DNA of 55,316 nt from an uncultured Lachnospiraceae bacterium (GTDB lineage: Bacteria; Bacillota; Clostridia; Lachnospirales; Lachnospiraceae). The notes under the pieces were generated by a model. That model was not told where the DNA came from. It did no database searches and saw only the letters and a list, made by a program, of their open reading frames with translations. This document shows positions 28,240-39,191 of the stretch, one piece after another. How positions within the stretch are numbered: the first letter of the stretch is position 1; each line of letters starts with the position of its first letter. The stretch is from NCBI GenBank assembly GCA_947628955.1, contig CANRBX010000014.1, positions 1-55,316 on the forward strand, read 5' to 3'. Made by a program: the position numbers and the translations under genes.

Positions 28240-29187
28240 ATGGAGAGTCAAACATTTAAGTGGAAGACGCTGATCATAATGACGGTCATTCTGACCTGGC
28301 TGTGCGGGTGGAGCGTGACGGCTGAGGACGGTTCCAACGACAATTCGCTGGCATCGCTCGGGATCCTGACGGAGGGCGCGGTGGTATCCCCCGACTTTAC
28401 CTACGGGGTCACGGAATATGACGTCACGGTTCCGGCGGGCACGCAGGAGATCCAGCTGGATCCGGTTCCGACGAACGGGAACGCGTGGATCGTGGATATT
28501 ACGGGCACGACGCTGACGAACGGGGAGACGACCGTAGAGATCATTGTCTCCGCCGCGAACGGGGAGCAGTATCCGTATTATCTGCATGTGAAGGAGGCGG
28601 CGGCCCAGCCCCCGGCGGCGCCGGAGACGGAAGCCCCCCAGACCGAGCCGCCGACGGAGACGGAGCCCGAGACAGAGGATCCGCGCTATGTAAAGGTGGA
28701 CCGCACGGCGCTTCAGGATGCCGAAAATACCATCGCGGCCCTGAAGGACGAGACCAGGATCTACCGGGACAGATCGGCGATGCTGGTCCGGATCCTGTAC
28801 GGGATGATCGCGTTCTGCGTTGTACTGCTCTTCGTTGTGATCAATCTGATCCTGAAAAAGAAGGATCTGAAAGCGGAGCTGCAGGAGTATATGGGATACG
28901 GCTATCCGCAGGATATCCAGGAGGAGCCGGCGGACGCCCCGGGAGGGCGGGAACGCCGCGCGCGCAGGGAAGGGCCGGAGAAACCGGAGGTTCAGCCCGG
29001 GCCCGAGTCCGAACCTGAGCCGGAGATGCTGAGGGATGATCCTGCGACGGTGCCGAAGCCGCAGAAGGCCAGGAAGAAGGCAAAGAGGATGCCGGAGTAC
29101 CAGAAGCCGCAGCAGCAGGAATATGAGTACCAGAAGCCGGACGACAGCAAGGCGGAGGACGTTGAGATCACGATGATCGACCTGTGA
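28240..29187 (+). CDS. Membrane protein with cadherin-like beta-sandwich domain
   Basis: 315 residues from ATG 28240. An N-terminal signal or anchor segment (TLIIMTVILTWLCGWSVTA) precedes a Cadherin-like beta-sandwich domain (about residues 35-115, NSLASLGILTEGAVVSPDF then YDVTVPAGTQEI), an acidic Thr/Pro/Glu linker, a short coiled coil, a second membrane helix (ILYGMIAFCVVLLFVVINLIL, about 190-210) and a highly charged cytoplasmic tail with two EYQKP-type repeats. The layout suggests an envelope protein with a sensing or scaffolding tail; no specific function can be given. Cotranscribed with the pur genes by position, and followed by a terminator. Confidence 0.8.
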   Translation: MESQTFKWKTLIIMTVILTWLCGWSVTAEDGSNDNSLASLGILTEGAVVSPDFTYGVTEYDVTVPAGTQEIQLDPVPTNGNAWIVDITGTTLTNGETTVEIIVSAANGEQYPYYLHVKEAAAQPPAAPETEAPQTEPPTETEPETEDPRYVKVDRTALQDAENTIAALKDETRIYRDRSAMLVRILYGMIAFCVVLLFVVINLILKKKDLKAELQEYMGYGYPQDIQEEPADAPGGRERRARREGPEKPEVQPGPESEPEPEMLRDDPATVPKPQKARKKAKRMPEYQKPQQQEYEYQKPDDSKAEDVEITMIDL

Positions 29188-29209
29188 TCAGACTGCTGTA
29201 AAATATAGA

Positions 29210-29280
29210 GGGATGCTGCAAGATAAATGACTGAAAGAACGGCGCGGGCGTGCCGGCGGCAGTTTTGCGGCATCCCTTTT
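29210..29280 (+). terminator. Terminator after the pur operon
   Basis: A 12-bp stem, left arm from GGGATGC at 29210-29221 and right arm ending GGCATCCC at 29276, followed by TTTT. The long loop contains a smaller GC hairpin. Confidence 0.8.
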
Positions 29281-29309
29281 GCGTGGTCCATCCGCCCTGA
29301 TTTTAGAGA

Positions 29310-29338
29310 TTGACACGGGAAATGACCTGTTATACAAT
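29310..29338 (+). promoter_or_regulatory. Sigma-A promoter for the gntR-clpC operon
   Basis: Consensus TTGACA (29310-29315), a 17-bp spacer, TACAAT (29333-29338). The transcript would begin near 29345, which rules out the in-frame ATG at 29341 as a start. No CtsR-type direct heptads were seen around it. Confidence 0.9.
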
Positions 29339-29364
29339 AGATGACACAAAGGAGGAAAGGGCAG

Positions 29365-29747
29365 ATGCTGATAGAGATAGACTTTCAGAGCGACGAGGCG
29401 CTGTATATGCAGCTGCGGAATCAGATCATATTCGGGATAGCCACTTCGGTGATCCGGGAGGGAGACACGCTCCCCTCCGTCCGCCAGCTCGCGGACGACA
29501 TCGGGATCAACATGCACACAGTGAACAAGGCCTATTCGGTGCTGCGGCAGGAGGGCTTCGTCACGATCGACCGCAGAAAGGGCGCGGTCGTGGCGCTGGA
29601 CGTGAACAAGCTGCAGGCCCTGGGCGAGATGCGGCAGCAGCTGCAGGTGATCCTGGCAAAGGGCATCTGCAAGAACATTTCCCGCCGCGAGGTCTGCGAA
29701 CTGGTTGACGAGATATATGAAGAGTATGGAAGGCAGGAGGACGATTG

Positions 29748-29748
<1 letters not shown>
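29365..29748 (+). CDS. GntR family (YtrA subfamily) transcriptional regulator
   Basis: 127 residues from ATG 29365, with AAAGGAGG upstream. The winged helix-turn-helix is complete (ALYMQLRNQIIFGI, then LPSVRQLADDIGINMHTVNKAY and LRQEGFVTIDRRKGAVV), followed by only a short C-terminal helical tail, as in the YtrA subfamily. No ABC transporter, the usual YtrA partner, is adjacent; its stop overlaps the clpC start (ATGA), so it most likely controls its own operon including clpC. Confidence 0.92.
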
Positions 29749-32189
<2,441 letters not shown>

Positions 32190-32214
32190 GTGACTGGTAT
32201 TTTGCCGGTTTTTA

Positions 32215-32223
32215 TGCTATGAT
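32215..32223 (+). promoter_or_regulatory. Possible extended -10 promoter
   Basis: TGCTATGAT (extended -10 form) about 110 bp upstream of the next gene; no good -35 is visible. The gap 32190-32331 otherwise shows only an AGGAGGG ribosome site at its end. Confidence 0.4.
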
Positions 32224-32331
32224 ATTGGCGAATGTGAGGGGGAGCTGCACGGAGCGCGTCAGGAGCTTTTCCGGGACGCATGGCGGTCAGGATATCGCAC
32301 TTCACAGATAAAAAATCAGGAGGGCATTATC

Positions 32332-32745
32332 ATGTCAGGTATCAAAGAGCTTATACGCACAGAGGCAGATGGAACACTTAGCTTTGGAGACTACGAGCTG
32401 GCGGAGAAGCAGAAGCGCTCGGATTACGAGCACGACGGGGATCTTTATAAAGTGAAGACATATGCGGATATCACGAAGCTGGAGCGGAACGGATTGTTTG
32501 TCTATGAGTCAGTTCCCGGGACCGCGGTGCACAGCTTTTATGCAACGGGCAACGGAGTTTCCTTCGAGGTGGAGGGCCGGGGGGATGCGCAGATCATTCT
32601 CGGCCTCGAGGAAGACGCGGAGTATAAGATTTACATCAGCGACAAGAATATTGGCACGATGAAGACAAACATGAGCGGCAAGCTGGTGCTCAGTGTGGAA
32701 GCAGGCGGGGCGGAGCTTGTCCCGGTAAAGGTTGTGAAGCTGTAA
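32332..32745 (+). CDS. Conserved protein of unknown function (labelled endosialidase in some genomes)
   Basis: 137 residues beginning MSGIKELIRTEADGTLSFGDYEL. It looks all-beta with a C-terminal segment (MKTNMSGKLVLSVEAGG) of alternating hydrophobics. Homologues in Lachnospiraceae have, as I recall, been labelled endosialidase, but I see no catalytic motif and the size is too small for that enzyme. Strong AGGAGGG upstream. radA begins at the very next base after its TAA, so they are cotranscribed and probably coupled. Confidence 0.8.
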   Translation: MSGIKELIRTEADGTLSFGDYELAEKQKRSDYEHDGDLYKVKTYADITKLERNGLFVYESVPGTAVHSFYATGNGVSFEVEGRGDAQIILGLEEDAEYKIYISDKNIGTMKTNMSGKLVLSVEAGGAELVPVKVVKL

Positions 32746-34107
32746 ATGGCAAAGGCAAAATCCGTATTCTTCTGTCAGAACTGTGGATTTGAATCTTCCA
32801 AGTGGATGGGGCAGTGCCCCGGCTGCAGGGAGTGGAATACCTTCGCAGAGGAACCCAGAATAACTGTAAAAAAGACGACAACGGGAGCTGCGCGGCGGGA
32901 AGCTGCGCAGCCTCTTGCGCTGTCACAGATTCAGGTTGGCAGCACGGCCCGGACGGCCACCGGCATCGGGGAACTGGACCGGGTGCTGGGCGGCGGGATC
33001 GTGCAGGGCTCGCTCGTCCTGGTGGGCGGAGATCCGGGCATCGGCAAATCGACGCTGCTCCTTCAGGTGTGCCGCAATCTGGCGCAGGCCGGGAAGCGCC
33101 TCCTGTACATTTCCGGGGAGGAATCGCTGCAGCAGATCCGGATGCGGGCAGAGCGCATGGGGGAGTTTACCGATCATCTGAAGATCCTGTGCGAGACGAA
33201 CCTGGAGGATATCCGCGAGGCGATCACGCGGGATGCGCCCGAGGTTGTGGTCATCGACTCGATCCAGACGATGTACAATGAAAACGTGTCGTCGGCGCCG
33301 GGGAGCGTTTCGCAGGTCCGCGAATCGACCGGCGTCCTTCTGCAGATCGCGAAGGGCATGAACATCTCTGTCTTTATTGTCGGGCATGTGACGAAGGAAG
33401 GCGTTGTGGCCGGCCCGCGCGTGCTGGAGCATATGGTGGACACGGTGCTGTACTTTGAGGGCGACCGCCATGCGGCGTACCGTGTGCTGCGCGGCGTGAA
33501 GAACCGTTTCGGCTCCACCAATGAGATCGGAGTATTTGAGATGCGGGAGAGCGGCCTCGTGGAGGTGCCGAATCCCTCTGAGTATATGCTGGAGGGCAGG
33601 CCGGAGGGGGCTTCCGGCTCCATTGTGGCCTGCACGATGGAGGGCACGCGGCCGGTGCTTCTGGAGGTGCAGGCCCTGGTCTGCAGGAGCAGTCTTGCAT
33701 TTCCGCGCAGGACCGCGGCGGGCACGGACCTGAACCGCGTAAACCTCCTGATGGCGGTGCTCGAGAAGCGCGCGGGCCTGGGACTTTCCTCCTGCGACGC
33801 CTATGTCAATATCGCGGGAGGCATCCGCATGAACGAACCCGCACTGGACCTCGGCATCGTCCTGGCCATTGCTTCGAGCATGAAGGATCAGCCGGTCGAT
33901 GAGAGGACGATCGCATTCGGGGAGGTGGGCTTAAGCGGCGAGGTGCGCTCGGTCAGCATGGCGGAGCAGCGTGTGCGCGAGGCGCGCAGGCTGGGCTTCG
34001 ATGCGGTGATCCTTCCGGAGGCGTGCCGGAAGCAGGCCTCCCAGGTGGAGGGGATCCGCCTGACGGGCGTGAAGAACGTGCGCGAGGCGATCCGGGCGAT
34101 CCTCTGA
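32746..34107 (+). CDS. radA: DNA repair protein RadA
   Basis: Branch-migration ATPase acting with RecA in recombination and transformation. 453 residues. N-terminal zinc finger CQNC-x-CPGC (residues 10-27), Walker A GGDPGIGKSTLLL near 94, RadA motif KNRFGSTNEIGVFEM near 252, and a C-terminal Lon-protease-like domain (GLGLSSCDAYVNIAGGIRMNEPALDLGI). The ATG directly abuts the preceding stop codon and has no clear ribosome site of its own. Confidence 0.97.
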   Translation: MAKAKSVFFCQNCGFESSKWMGQCPGCREWNTFAEEPRITVKKTTTGAARREAAQPLALSQIQVGSTARTATGIGELDRVLGGGIVQGSLVLVGGDPGIGKSTLLLQVCRNLAQAGKRLLYISGEESLQQIRMRAERMGEFTDHLKILCETNLEDIREAITRDAPEVVVIDSIQTMYNENVSSAPGSVSQVRESTGVLLQIAKGMNISVFIVGHVTKEGVVAGPRVLEHMVDTVLYFEGDRHAAYRVLRGVKNRFGSTNEIGVFEMRESGLVEVPNPSEYMLEGRPEGASGSIVACTMEGTRPVLLEVQALVCRSSLAFPRRTAAGTDLNRVNLLMAVLEKRAGLGLSSCDAYVNIAGGIRMNEPALDLGIVLAIASSMKDQPVDERTIAFGEVGLSGEVRSVSMAEQRVREARRLGFDAVILPEACRKQASQVEGIRLTGVKNVREAIRAIL

Positions 34108-34122
34108 GGCGCGCCGCTTTCC

Positions 34123-34250
34123 CGTGACCGGCACGAAAACAGCAGAAGAGTATCGTGACCGGCAAGGAGACAAAAGAGTATCCCGTGGCCGGTACGGAGA
34201 GAATAGAAGAGTATCCAGTGAACGGCATGGAGAGAATAGAAGAGTATCCC
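34123..34250 (+). repeat. Four-copy degenerate repeat after radA
   Basis: Units start at about 34123, 34154, 34184 and 34217 (spacing 30-33 bp), with the pattern CGTGACCGGCA then AGAAGAGTATCC. The last unit runs into the left arm of the terminator. Not obviously copied from the radA end. Confidence 0.85.
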
Positions 34251-34304
34251 GAAGGACATCCGGAATCCGACTGACGGTTCCGGGCGCGGCTTTCGGGATT
34301 TTTT
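34246..34304 (+). terminator. Terminator of the gntR-clpC-radA unit
   Basis: Outer stem ATCCCGAA (34246-34253) with TTCGGGAT ending at 34299, an inner CCGGAA/TTCCGG hairpin, then a run of T (34299-34304). Confidence 0.8.
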
Positions 34305-34312
34305 ATCCCTCT

Positions 34313-34391
34313 TTTCTGAACCGCGTTTCGGATCTTTGTTTCTGAACTGCATTTCGGATCCTTGTTTCGGATCCGCGTTTCTGATCCTGCG
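34313..34391 (+). repeat. Short tandem repeat of TTTCTGAACCGCGTTTCGGATC type
   Basis: About three imperfect units of about 26-29 bp following the terminator. A second, unrelated repeat in the same gap; no ORF. Confidence 0.75.
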
Positions 34392-34469
34392 TCCGGCCTC
34401 TCTGATTTATCCGGTATCTCTGATTTAAGAAAAAAGTCAGATTTCTATTATAAAAATAACGGCGCGTTC

Positions 34470-34478
34470 TGCTATAAT
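34470..34478 (+). promoter_or_regulatory. Extended -10 promoter for the two-component operon
   Basis: TGCTATAAT (34470-34478); the -35 region is poor. The start codon lies 27 bp downstream of the -10, so the leader is very short. Confidence 0.55.
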
Positions 34479-34504
34479 GGACATGCATTGGAGGAAGAGA
34501 AAGC

Positions 34505-35212
34505 ATGGATACATACAATATTCTGGTGGTGGACGACGACCGTGAGATCGTACGGTCCCTCTCCCGCCTGCTGGAGCTGGAGGGCTACCGCGTGTACAGG
34601 GCCTACCACGGCCTGGAGGCGCTGGACGTGATGACGCAGAATCAGATCCACCTGATCATCCTGGACGTGATGATGCCGCAGATGAACGGTCTCTCGGCAC
34701 TGATGAAGATCCGGGAGAAAAACAATATCCCGATCATCATGCTCTCGGCGAAGACCGAGGAGAGCGACAAGGTGCTGGGGCTCTCGATGGGCGCGGACGA
34801 TTATGTGACGAAGCCGTACAACACGGCCGAGCTGATGGCGCGCGTGAAGTCGCAGCTGCGCCGGTATTTTTCGCTGGGGGCGGTGGAGTCCCAGGGCGGC
34901 GGGGAGGATCTTCTGAAGAACGGAGGCCTGGTGCTGAACCGGAACACGAAGGAGCTCTCCGTGGACTCGGAGCCGGTGCGCCTTACCGCGACGGAATATA
35001 AGATCATGGAGCTGCTGATGAGTCATCCGGGCTATGTGTTTTCGGCCGAGGAGATCTACAACCGGGTCTGGCAGGAGGAAGCATACGGCGTGGAGAATAC
35101 GGTGATGGTACATATCCGGCGCATCCGCGAGAAGATCGAGATAACGCCGAAGAAGCCGAAATATCTGAAGGTGGTGTGGGGAATTGGCTACAAAATTGAA
35201 AAATTTGATTAG
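34505..35212 (+). CDS. Response regulator, OmpR/PhoB family
   Basis: 235 residues. Receiver domain with acidic pocket VVDDD, phosphoacceptor Asp in LIILDVMMP (D55 by count), LSAKTEESDK and conserved KPYN Lys; then a winged-helix DNA-binding domain (LTATEYKIMELLMSHPGYVFS to YLKVVWGIGYKIEKF). Resembles VanR/VncR-like regulators. GGAGGAAGAG precedes ATG 34505. Its 3' end overlaps the kinase gene by 29 bp. Confidence 0.95.
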   Translation: MDTYNILVVDDDREIVRSLSRLLELEGYRVYRAYHGLEALDVMTQNQIHLIILDVMMPQMNGLSALMKIREKNNIPIIMLSAKTEESDKVLGLSMGADDYVTKPYNTAELMARVKSQLRRYFSLGAVESQGGGEDLLKNGGLVLNRNTKELSVDSEPVRLTATEYKIMELLMSHPGYVFSAEEIYNRVWQEEAYGVENTVMVHIRRIREKIEITPKKPKYLKVVWGIGYKIEKFD

Positions 35213-36797
35213 GTTTGAGACGCTGACAGAGAGGCAGAAATCCGTTTTTCTGGCCGTGCTCCTGATTCAGGAATCGATTTTTGTGACATTTGCGCATATT
35301 TTTTCCCGCTATGCAGATTATTTTAACGAGCCTGAGCGCGAGTATCTCAGGAAGAGCTGCATGAGGAAGGCTGCCGCCCTGATGATCGCGGCGGTCCTTC
35401 TGGGGGTCTTTTTCTGGCGCTGCTGTGCGGCTTATCTGAAGCAGCATCCTCCCGGAAAGGTGCAGACAGCGCGGAAGGCCGACCGGATCAGGACGGAGAT
35501 TCTGGTGCTGGCATGGCTGATCGCGGCCGGAATCTGGTTCCAGATCCTGTTTGACCTGTACCCGTCGGGAACCGGGAATTTTCTCGGGATGGAGGGCATA
35601 TACCAGGGGTGCACCCTGGGGATACCGCTTGTCCTGGTGCTCCTGGTCTTTTACGGAACCCTGCTGCTTCTGCTGCGGCAGTGGAAACGCGGGATCATGC
35701 CGGAGACCTCGCTGGTCTGGACGCTGGTCCGCCGCTACAGGGAGCGGACCTCCTTCGAGTGCAGGCTGCAGAGACGGCGCAGAGGGAGCATTCTGCTGGC
35801 GCTGGCCGCCCTGACGGCAGGGGGGCTTTCAGCGATGGTCTGTGCGGACTATGAGGGAGAGGTCGGCGTTATTGCGGGCATGAGCATTGCCGCCCTGTTC
35901 TTCCTTTTCTGGCGGACCGGGATCAGGAGCCGCCTTCTGGAGGACACAGGGCGCCTGGTCATGCAGATCGAGTGTATGGCTGAAGGGCGGGACCTTCCGG
36001 AGGAAGCTGCGCTGCGCAGGAAATCACTGCTGTACGAACCGTCTGTGCAGCTTAAGAATATTGAGAGCGCGATGCGCAGAAGTGTGGAAAAGCAGGTACA
36101 GGCGGAGCGGCTGAAGATCGACCTGATCACGAATGTCTCGCATGATCTGAAAACGCCGCTGACCTCCATGGTGGGCTATACGGACCTGCTCAAGAAGGAA
36201 GAGCTGAGCGCGGAGGCGCGCGATTATGTGGAGATCATCTCGGCGAAGCAGGAGCAGCTTAAGAACATGATCCAGGATCTGTTTGACCTCTCAAAATCGA
36301 CAAGCGGGGCGGATCAGATGACGATCGAGATCCTGGACATGCGCAGGCTTCTGGAACAGACGCTCGGGGACATGGAGGACGTGATCCAGGCGAGCGCAAG
36401 GGAGATCCGCACCAGCTTCGCGGAGGGGCCGCTTCTGTTTTCCGGGGACAACAACAAGATGTACCGCGTTGTGCAGAACCTGCTCGGCAATGCGCTCAAA
36501 TATTCGATGGACGGGACGCGCATCTATCTGGAGGCGCAGTGCCGCGACGGCAGGGTCGAGATGCAGATAAAGAATATCGCCTCCTACGAGATGGACTTTT
36601 CACCGGACGAGATCACGGAGCGCTTTGTGCGCGGCGACAAGGCCAGGACAACAGAGGGCCACGGGCTGGGACTCGCAATCGCCTCCAGCTTCGTCCGCAA
36701 TATGGGCGGCGTGCTGACCGTCAGCATTGACGGAGATCTGTTCAAGGTGACGGTGTCCTTCCCTGGCGCGGCAGACGCAGGGCGCGCAGAAGAGTAA
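35184..36797 (+). CDS. Sensor histidine kinase
   Basis: Partner of the preceding regulator. About 537 residues with several membrane helices (about 20-40, 60-85, 95-115, 135-160, 205-250), then HisKA (NVSHDLKTPLTSMVGYTDLL, His near 318), an N box (NLLGNALKYS) and G box (GHGLGLAIASSF). The start is uncertain: the frame begins at TTG 35184 within the regulator gene, after GGTGTGGGGAA; further TTG codons occur at 35196 and 35205. The stimulus is unknown. Confidence 0.92.
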   Translation: MATKLKNLIRFETLTERQKSVFLAVLLIQESIFVTFAHIFSRYADYFNEPEREYLRKSCMRKAAALMIAAVLLGVFFWRCCAAYLKQHPPGKVQTARKADRIRTEILVLAWLIAAGIWFQILFDLYPSGTGNFLGMEGIYQGCTLGIPLVLVLLVFYGTLLLLLRQWKRGIMPETSLVWTLVRRYRERTSFECRLQRRRRGSILLALAALTAGGLSAMVCADYEGEVGVIAGMSIAALFFLFWRTGIRSRLLEDTGRLVMQIECMAEGRDLPEEAALRRKSLLYEPSVQLKNIESAMRRSVEKQVQAERLKIDLITNVSHDLKTPLTSMVGYTDLLKKEELSAEARDYVEIISAKQEQLKNMIQDLFDLSKSTSGADQMTIEILDMRRLLEQTLGDMEDVIQASAREIRTSFAEGPLLFSGDNNKMYRVVQNLLGNALKYSMDGTRIYLEAQCRDGRVEMQIKNIASYEMDFSPDEITERFVRGDKARTTEGHGLGLAIASSFVRNMGGVLTVSIDGDLFKVTVSFPGAADAGRAEE

Positions 36798-36852
36798 AAG
36801 TCGTCATCCCTTTGGAACAATATCCGGTATTCTGAAAACCAGGCATAAACAT

Positions 36853-36880
36853 TTGCTTTTTGTACAAAATATGGTACATT
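36853..36880 (+). promoter_or_regulatory. Possible promoter at the island edge
   Basis: TTGCTT (36853-36858), a 16-bp spacer, TACATT (36875-36880). The spacer contains TTTGTACAAA, a perfect palindrome that could be an operator. From here to about 40.3 kb base composition is visibly AT-richer than on either side. Confidence 0.45.
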
Positions 36881-37022
36881 ATCGGTGGCAGCAATATGGG
36901 TTTACGGTGTACCAGACCTACTTTGAGAAAAGCAGAAAATAAAATTCCCAACTCATTATTAAAGCGTCTGGCGGGCTAATCTGTCAATTTGTTAAATCAC
37001 GGATTTGTATTGGGGTGATTTT

Positions 37023-37232
37023 ATGAAAGATTATATAAAGAAGGCCTTTCCATTCTGCTTTGTCAGCAGTTTTATTGGAACCTTCGTGCAGTCCTTCATG
37101 CATCTCGGAGTAATGGGGATTGTCGATTTTCTATTTACCTTTGTGATTGTACTTATTATCACAACAATGATTGTATCCCTGTGGTTTTGGATATATGGAC
37201 ATATTGCAAAAAAGAAGGGTAAAGATGGATAA
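37023..37232 (+). CDS. Small membrane protein, 69 residues
   Basis: ATG 37023 after GGGGTGATTTT. Two hydrophobic helices (about 10-30 and 34-55: LGVMGIVDFLFTFVIVLIITTMIVSL) and a lysine-rich tail (KKKGKDG). Family not recognised with confidence; the layout resembles the small DUF2798-type proteins. AT-rich, part of the accessory island. Confidence 0.65.
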   Translation: MKDYIKKAFPFCFVSSFIGTFVQSFMHLGVMGIVDFLFTFVIVLIITTMIVSLWFWIYGHIAKKKGKDG

Positions 37233-37400
37233 GATAAATCCGTTGGTATCCTGACTGATCATCTCAAAATCCTGCACATAGAAAGAAAACCGGAACCCGT
37301 CTTGACGGGCAGTAGATTTCTTCACATTTGGGTGGTATAATGTTAAATATCGAGTAGGCGACTGTTCGGCAAATGGGATTTGAGAAAGAGAGATTTACTA

Positions 37401-38108
37401 ATGAAAGTAAGATGCGTATGGGAACATAACGGCGACGACAGCATTTTATATGCGGATAACTTTGTCGGAGCATTTACAAGAGGGGCTTCCAAAGATTTGG
37501 CACTTCGGAAAATGTCTGGCGAAATCAGATCTTATTTCAGGTGGAAAGGCGACTTAGTGCCTGGCCCTCTGGAGCCTGAGATTATTCAGGAAAAGCGGTC
37601 TGAGCTGACTGTTGCCGACGCTGATTCAGATGTCCTCTTTGACACGGAAAGAGAAGAATTAAGTCAGACTGAGTATGCGGCTTTGAAAGCCCTTGCCTTA
37701 AAGTCGGCGCATGATTTTCTGACGTTGTATCAGGCGATACCTGATAAAAATAAAAGCTGTCTGCCTGTCAGAGAGACATTTTACGGACAGGTTCCCCGCA
37801 CGGCATTTGAGATGTATGAGCATACAAAGAACGTCAATGATTATTATTTTGATGAAATTGGCGTTTCTGCGGACAATGAAGGTACAATTTTAGAATGCAG
37901 GGAGCGTGGATTTGCAGCACTCGAAAGTCAGCCTGATTTCTTGAAAAATACAGTTTATCTTGGCAGCTATGACGAAGAATGGTCATTAAGAAAAGTTTTG
38001 CGACGTTTTATCTGGCACGATAGAATCCATGCAAAGGCTATGTATCGAATGGCGGTAAAGACTTTTGGCTCCGATGTTGTGCCAAATGTATTCCTGTTCG
38101 ATATATAA
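37401..38108 (+). CDS. Unrecognised protein, possibly DinB-like fold
   Basis: 235 residues from ATG 37401 (AGAGAG upstream; a start 7 codons earlier is possible). The C-terminus has a histidine-containing helix RFIWHDRIHAKAMYRMA that resembles the metal-binding helix of DinB-type four-helix bundles; the middle has YYFDEIGV. I do not recognise a named family. Lies in the AT-rich island. Confidence 0.65.
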   Translation: MKVRCVWEHNGDDSILYADNFVGAFTRGASKDLALRKMSGEIRSYFRWKGDLVPGPLEPEIIQEKRSELTVADADSDVLFDTEREELSQTEYAALKALALKSAHDFLTLYQAIPDKNKSCLPVRETFYGQVPRTAFEMYEHTKNVNDYYFDEIGVSADNEGTILECRERGFAALESQPDFLKNTVYLGSYDEEWSLRKVLRRFIWHDRIHAKAMYRMAVKTFGSDVVPNVFLFDI

Positions 38109-38111
38109 AGT

Positions 38112-38365
38112 TTGTCGGTGGCAGTTCCGGTATCTGCGGCTGTGAAAATTTCCCCCAGGGATGTGACGCTCATTAAAGGGCAGAGTAAGACTTTAAAGAT
38201 TCCCAGCGCAAATGGCAAAGTCAAATGGTCAAGCAGTAAGAAGTCTATTGCCACTGTCACTGCAGGAGGGAAAGTGACGGCAAAGAAAAGGGTACTACCA
38301 CGATCATGGCACAGACCGGCAGGGCGAAACACACCTGCAAGGTGAAAATGGAACAGTACCGATAA
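38112..38365 (+). pseudogene. Remnant of a bacterial Ig-like (Big_2) domain protein
   Basis: The frame gives VAVPVSAAVKISPRDVTLIKG, the end of a signal peptide followed by an Ig-like domain of the type KVKWSSSKKSIATVTAGGKVTAKK. A one-base shift near 38288 is needed to continue into GTTTIMAQTGRAKHTCKV and a TAA at 38365. The positively charged signal-peptide start is missing. The 5' truncation plus frameshift make this a broken fragment. Confidence 0.75.
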
Positions 38366-38550
38366 AAGATAATCAATATTGGTAGAATAATGTGGCCGAA
38401 CGCCGTTTGCATAATTATTTAGATACGCTTGACATTCATCGACGATCTGCTTTGCGTTTTTGTCAAAATTTCTGGATCCGCAGAGTTCATACTGAGCAAA
38501 GTGTTGTGGATGGATACGATTTTCATTGTTAAAATCCTTTCGTATGCGAT

Positions 38551-38577
38551 AGGGCCTGCCAAACGGCAGGCCCTTTG
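38551..38577 (+). terminator. Strong hairpin, likely phage-derived terminator
   Basis: A perfect 10-bp stem AGGGCCTGCC / GGCAGGCCCT with AAAC loop, followed by TTT. The surrounding 38366-38655 has no gene I can support on the plus strand. Confidence 0.6.
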
Positions 38578-38655
38578 CAAGTGGATGATATTCTATGCAT
38601 AAGCGCCCGTCATCCGCTGAAGTTAAACATACACGTTCATTATATTCTGGCCGTA

Positions 38656-38969
38656 ATGAGCGGCAAAATCAAAGTAACACTCTCTCCAGGCAGTTTCCGG
38701 GCGGCGGCGAAGGAAGTACAAAAGTACCGGGACGGCCTGCAGGCGAAGTGTCAGACATTCGTGGAGCGGCTGGCGGAAATTGGTATTCAGACGGCGGTCC
38801 GGAATACCGGGAGCTACGGGAAGTATATCACATTCTCGGTTGAAACCATGCCAGAACAGAACGGCGTCGCGCCTGCTATGCCGATGTTCAAGACGGCGCA
38901 GGAGATGGAACGGAATTTGATGAAGATCGCAAGCATGAGGAACTGCCGGAGTATGGCGAGGGAAAATAG
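38656..38969 (+). pseudogene. Phage head-tail (gp10-like) protein remnant
   Basis: Starts MSGKIKVTLSPGSFRAAAKE and continues through AEIGIQTAVRNTGSYGKYITF, which I recognise as the start of a common Lachnospiraceae prophage HK97-gp10-like protein. The frame then breaks: near 38885 a different frame gives a better-looking end (DGTEFDEDRKHEELPEYGEG, TAG at 38969). Family members are longer, so it is truncated and probably fused to another phage fragment by deletion. No ribosome site. Confidence 0.7.
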
Positions 38970-39048
38970 TTTTCTAATTTAAACTGATTTGTTGAAAATG
39001 TATAATATTTTTCTGTAAAATTTGTTAATTATATACATCCTTTCAGCG

Positions 39049-39077
39049 TTGACAGCAGATTGAAATTCTCATATAAT
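39049..39077 (+). promoter_or_regulatory. Perfect consensus sigma-A promoter for the DUF3800 leader and gene
   Basis: TTGACA (39049-39054), exactly 17 bp, TATAAT (39072-39077). Transcription would start near 39084, so the transcript begins just before the structured leader. Confidence 0.93.
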
Positions 39078-39094
39078 AATAGTGCAGGTAGAGA

Positions 39095-39178
39095 TACGCT
39101 GTATACCCGTGATACCGAACTAACGTTTAAGTGTCATTTGATGGCACCGGTCACGGGGCCGCCGCAAGGCGGTTTTTT
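39095..39178 (+). ncRNA. Structured leader RNA upstream of the DUF3800 gene
   Basis: Stem P1 CCCGTGA (39106-39112) pairs with TCACGGG (39151-39157). After a TA bulge, CCG (39115-39117) pairs with CGG (39148-39150). A 13-nt unpaired strand follows, then hairpin P3 GTGTCAT (39131-39137) / ATGGCAC (39141-39147) stacked directly on P2. The terminator hairpin follows at once. Families of conserved RNAs upstream of DUF3800 genes (DUF3800 motifs I to XI) have been reported; this leader fits that idea, but I cannot assign a type. Confidence 0.7.
39159..39178 (+). terminator. Terminator between the leader RNA and DUF3800
   Basis: CCGCC (39159-39163), GCAA loop, GGCGG (39168-39172), six T. It lies only 13 nt before the DUF3800 start codon, so readthrough must be regulated or partial for the gene to be expressed. 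Confidence 0.85.
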
Positions 39179-39191
39179 CATTGGAGGAAAT

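Noticed and set aside
36800-36900. Left attachment site of the island
   Set aside because: I looked for a copy of the tRNA-Trp 3' end at the left edge and saw none, so no att pair is claimed.
37967-38600. Minus-strand frame of about 200 codons across the island
   Set aside because: Part is antisense to the 37401-38108 gene and the Ig-domain remnant. The segment near 38360-38560 (KDFNNENRIHPQHFAQYEL) looks somewhat protein-like and could be a gene fragment, but it has no start, no ribosome site and no family I recognise.
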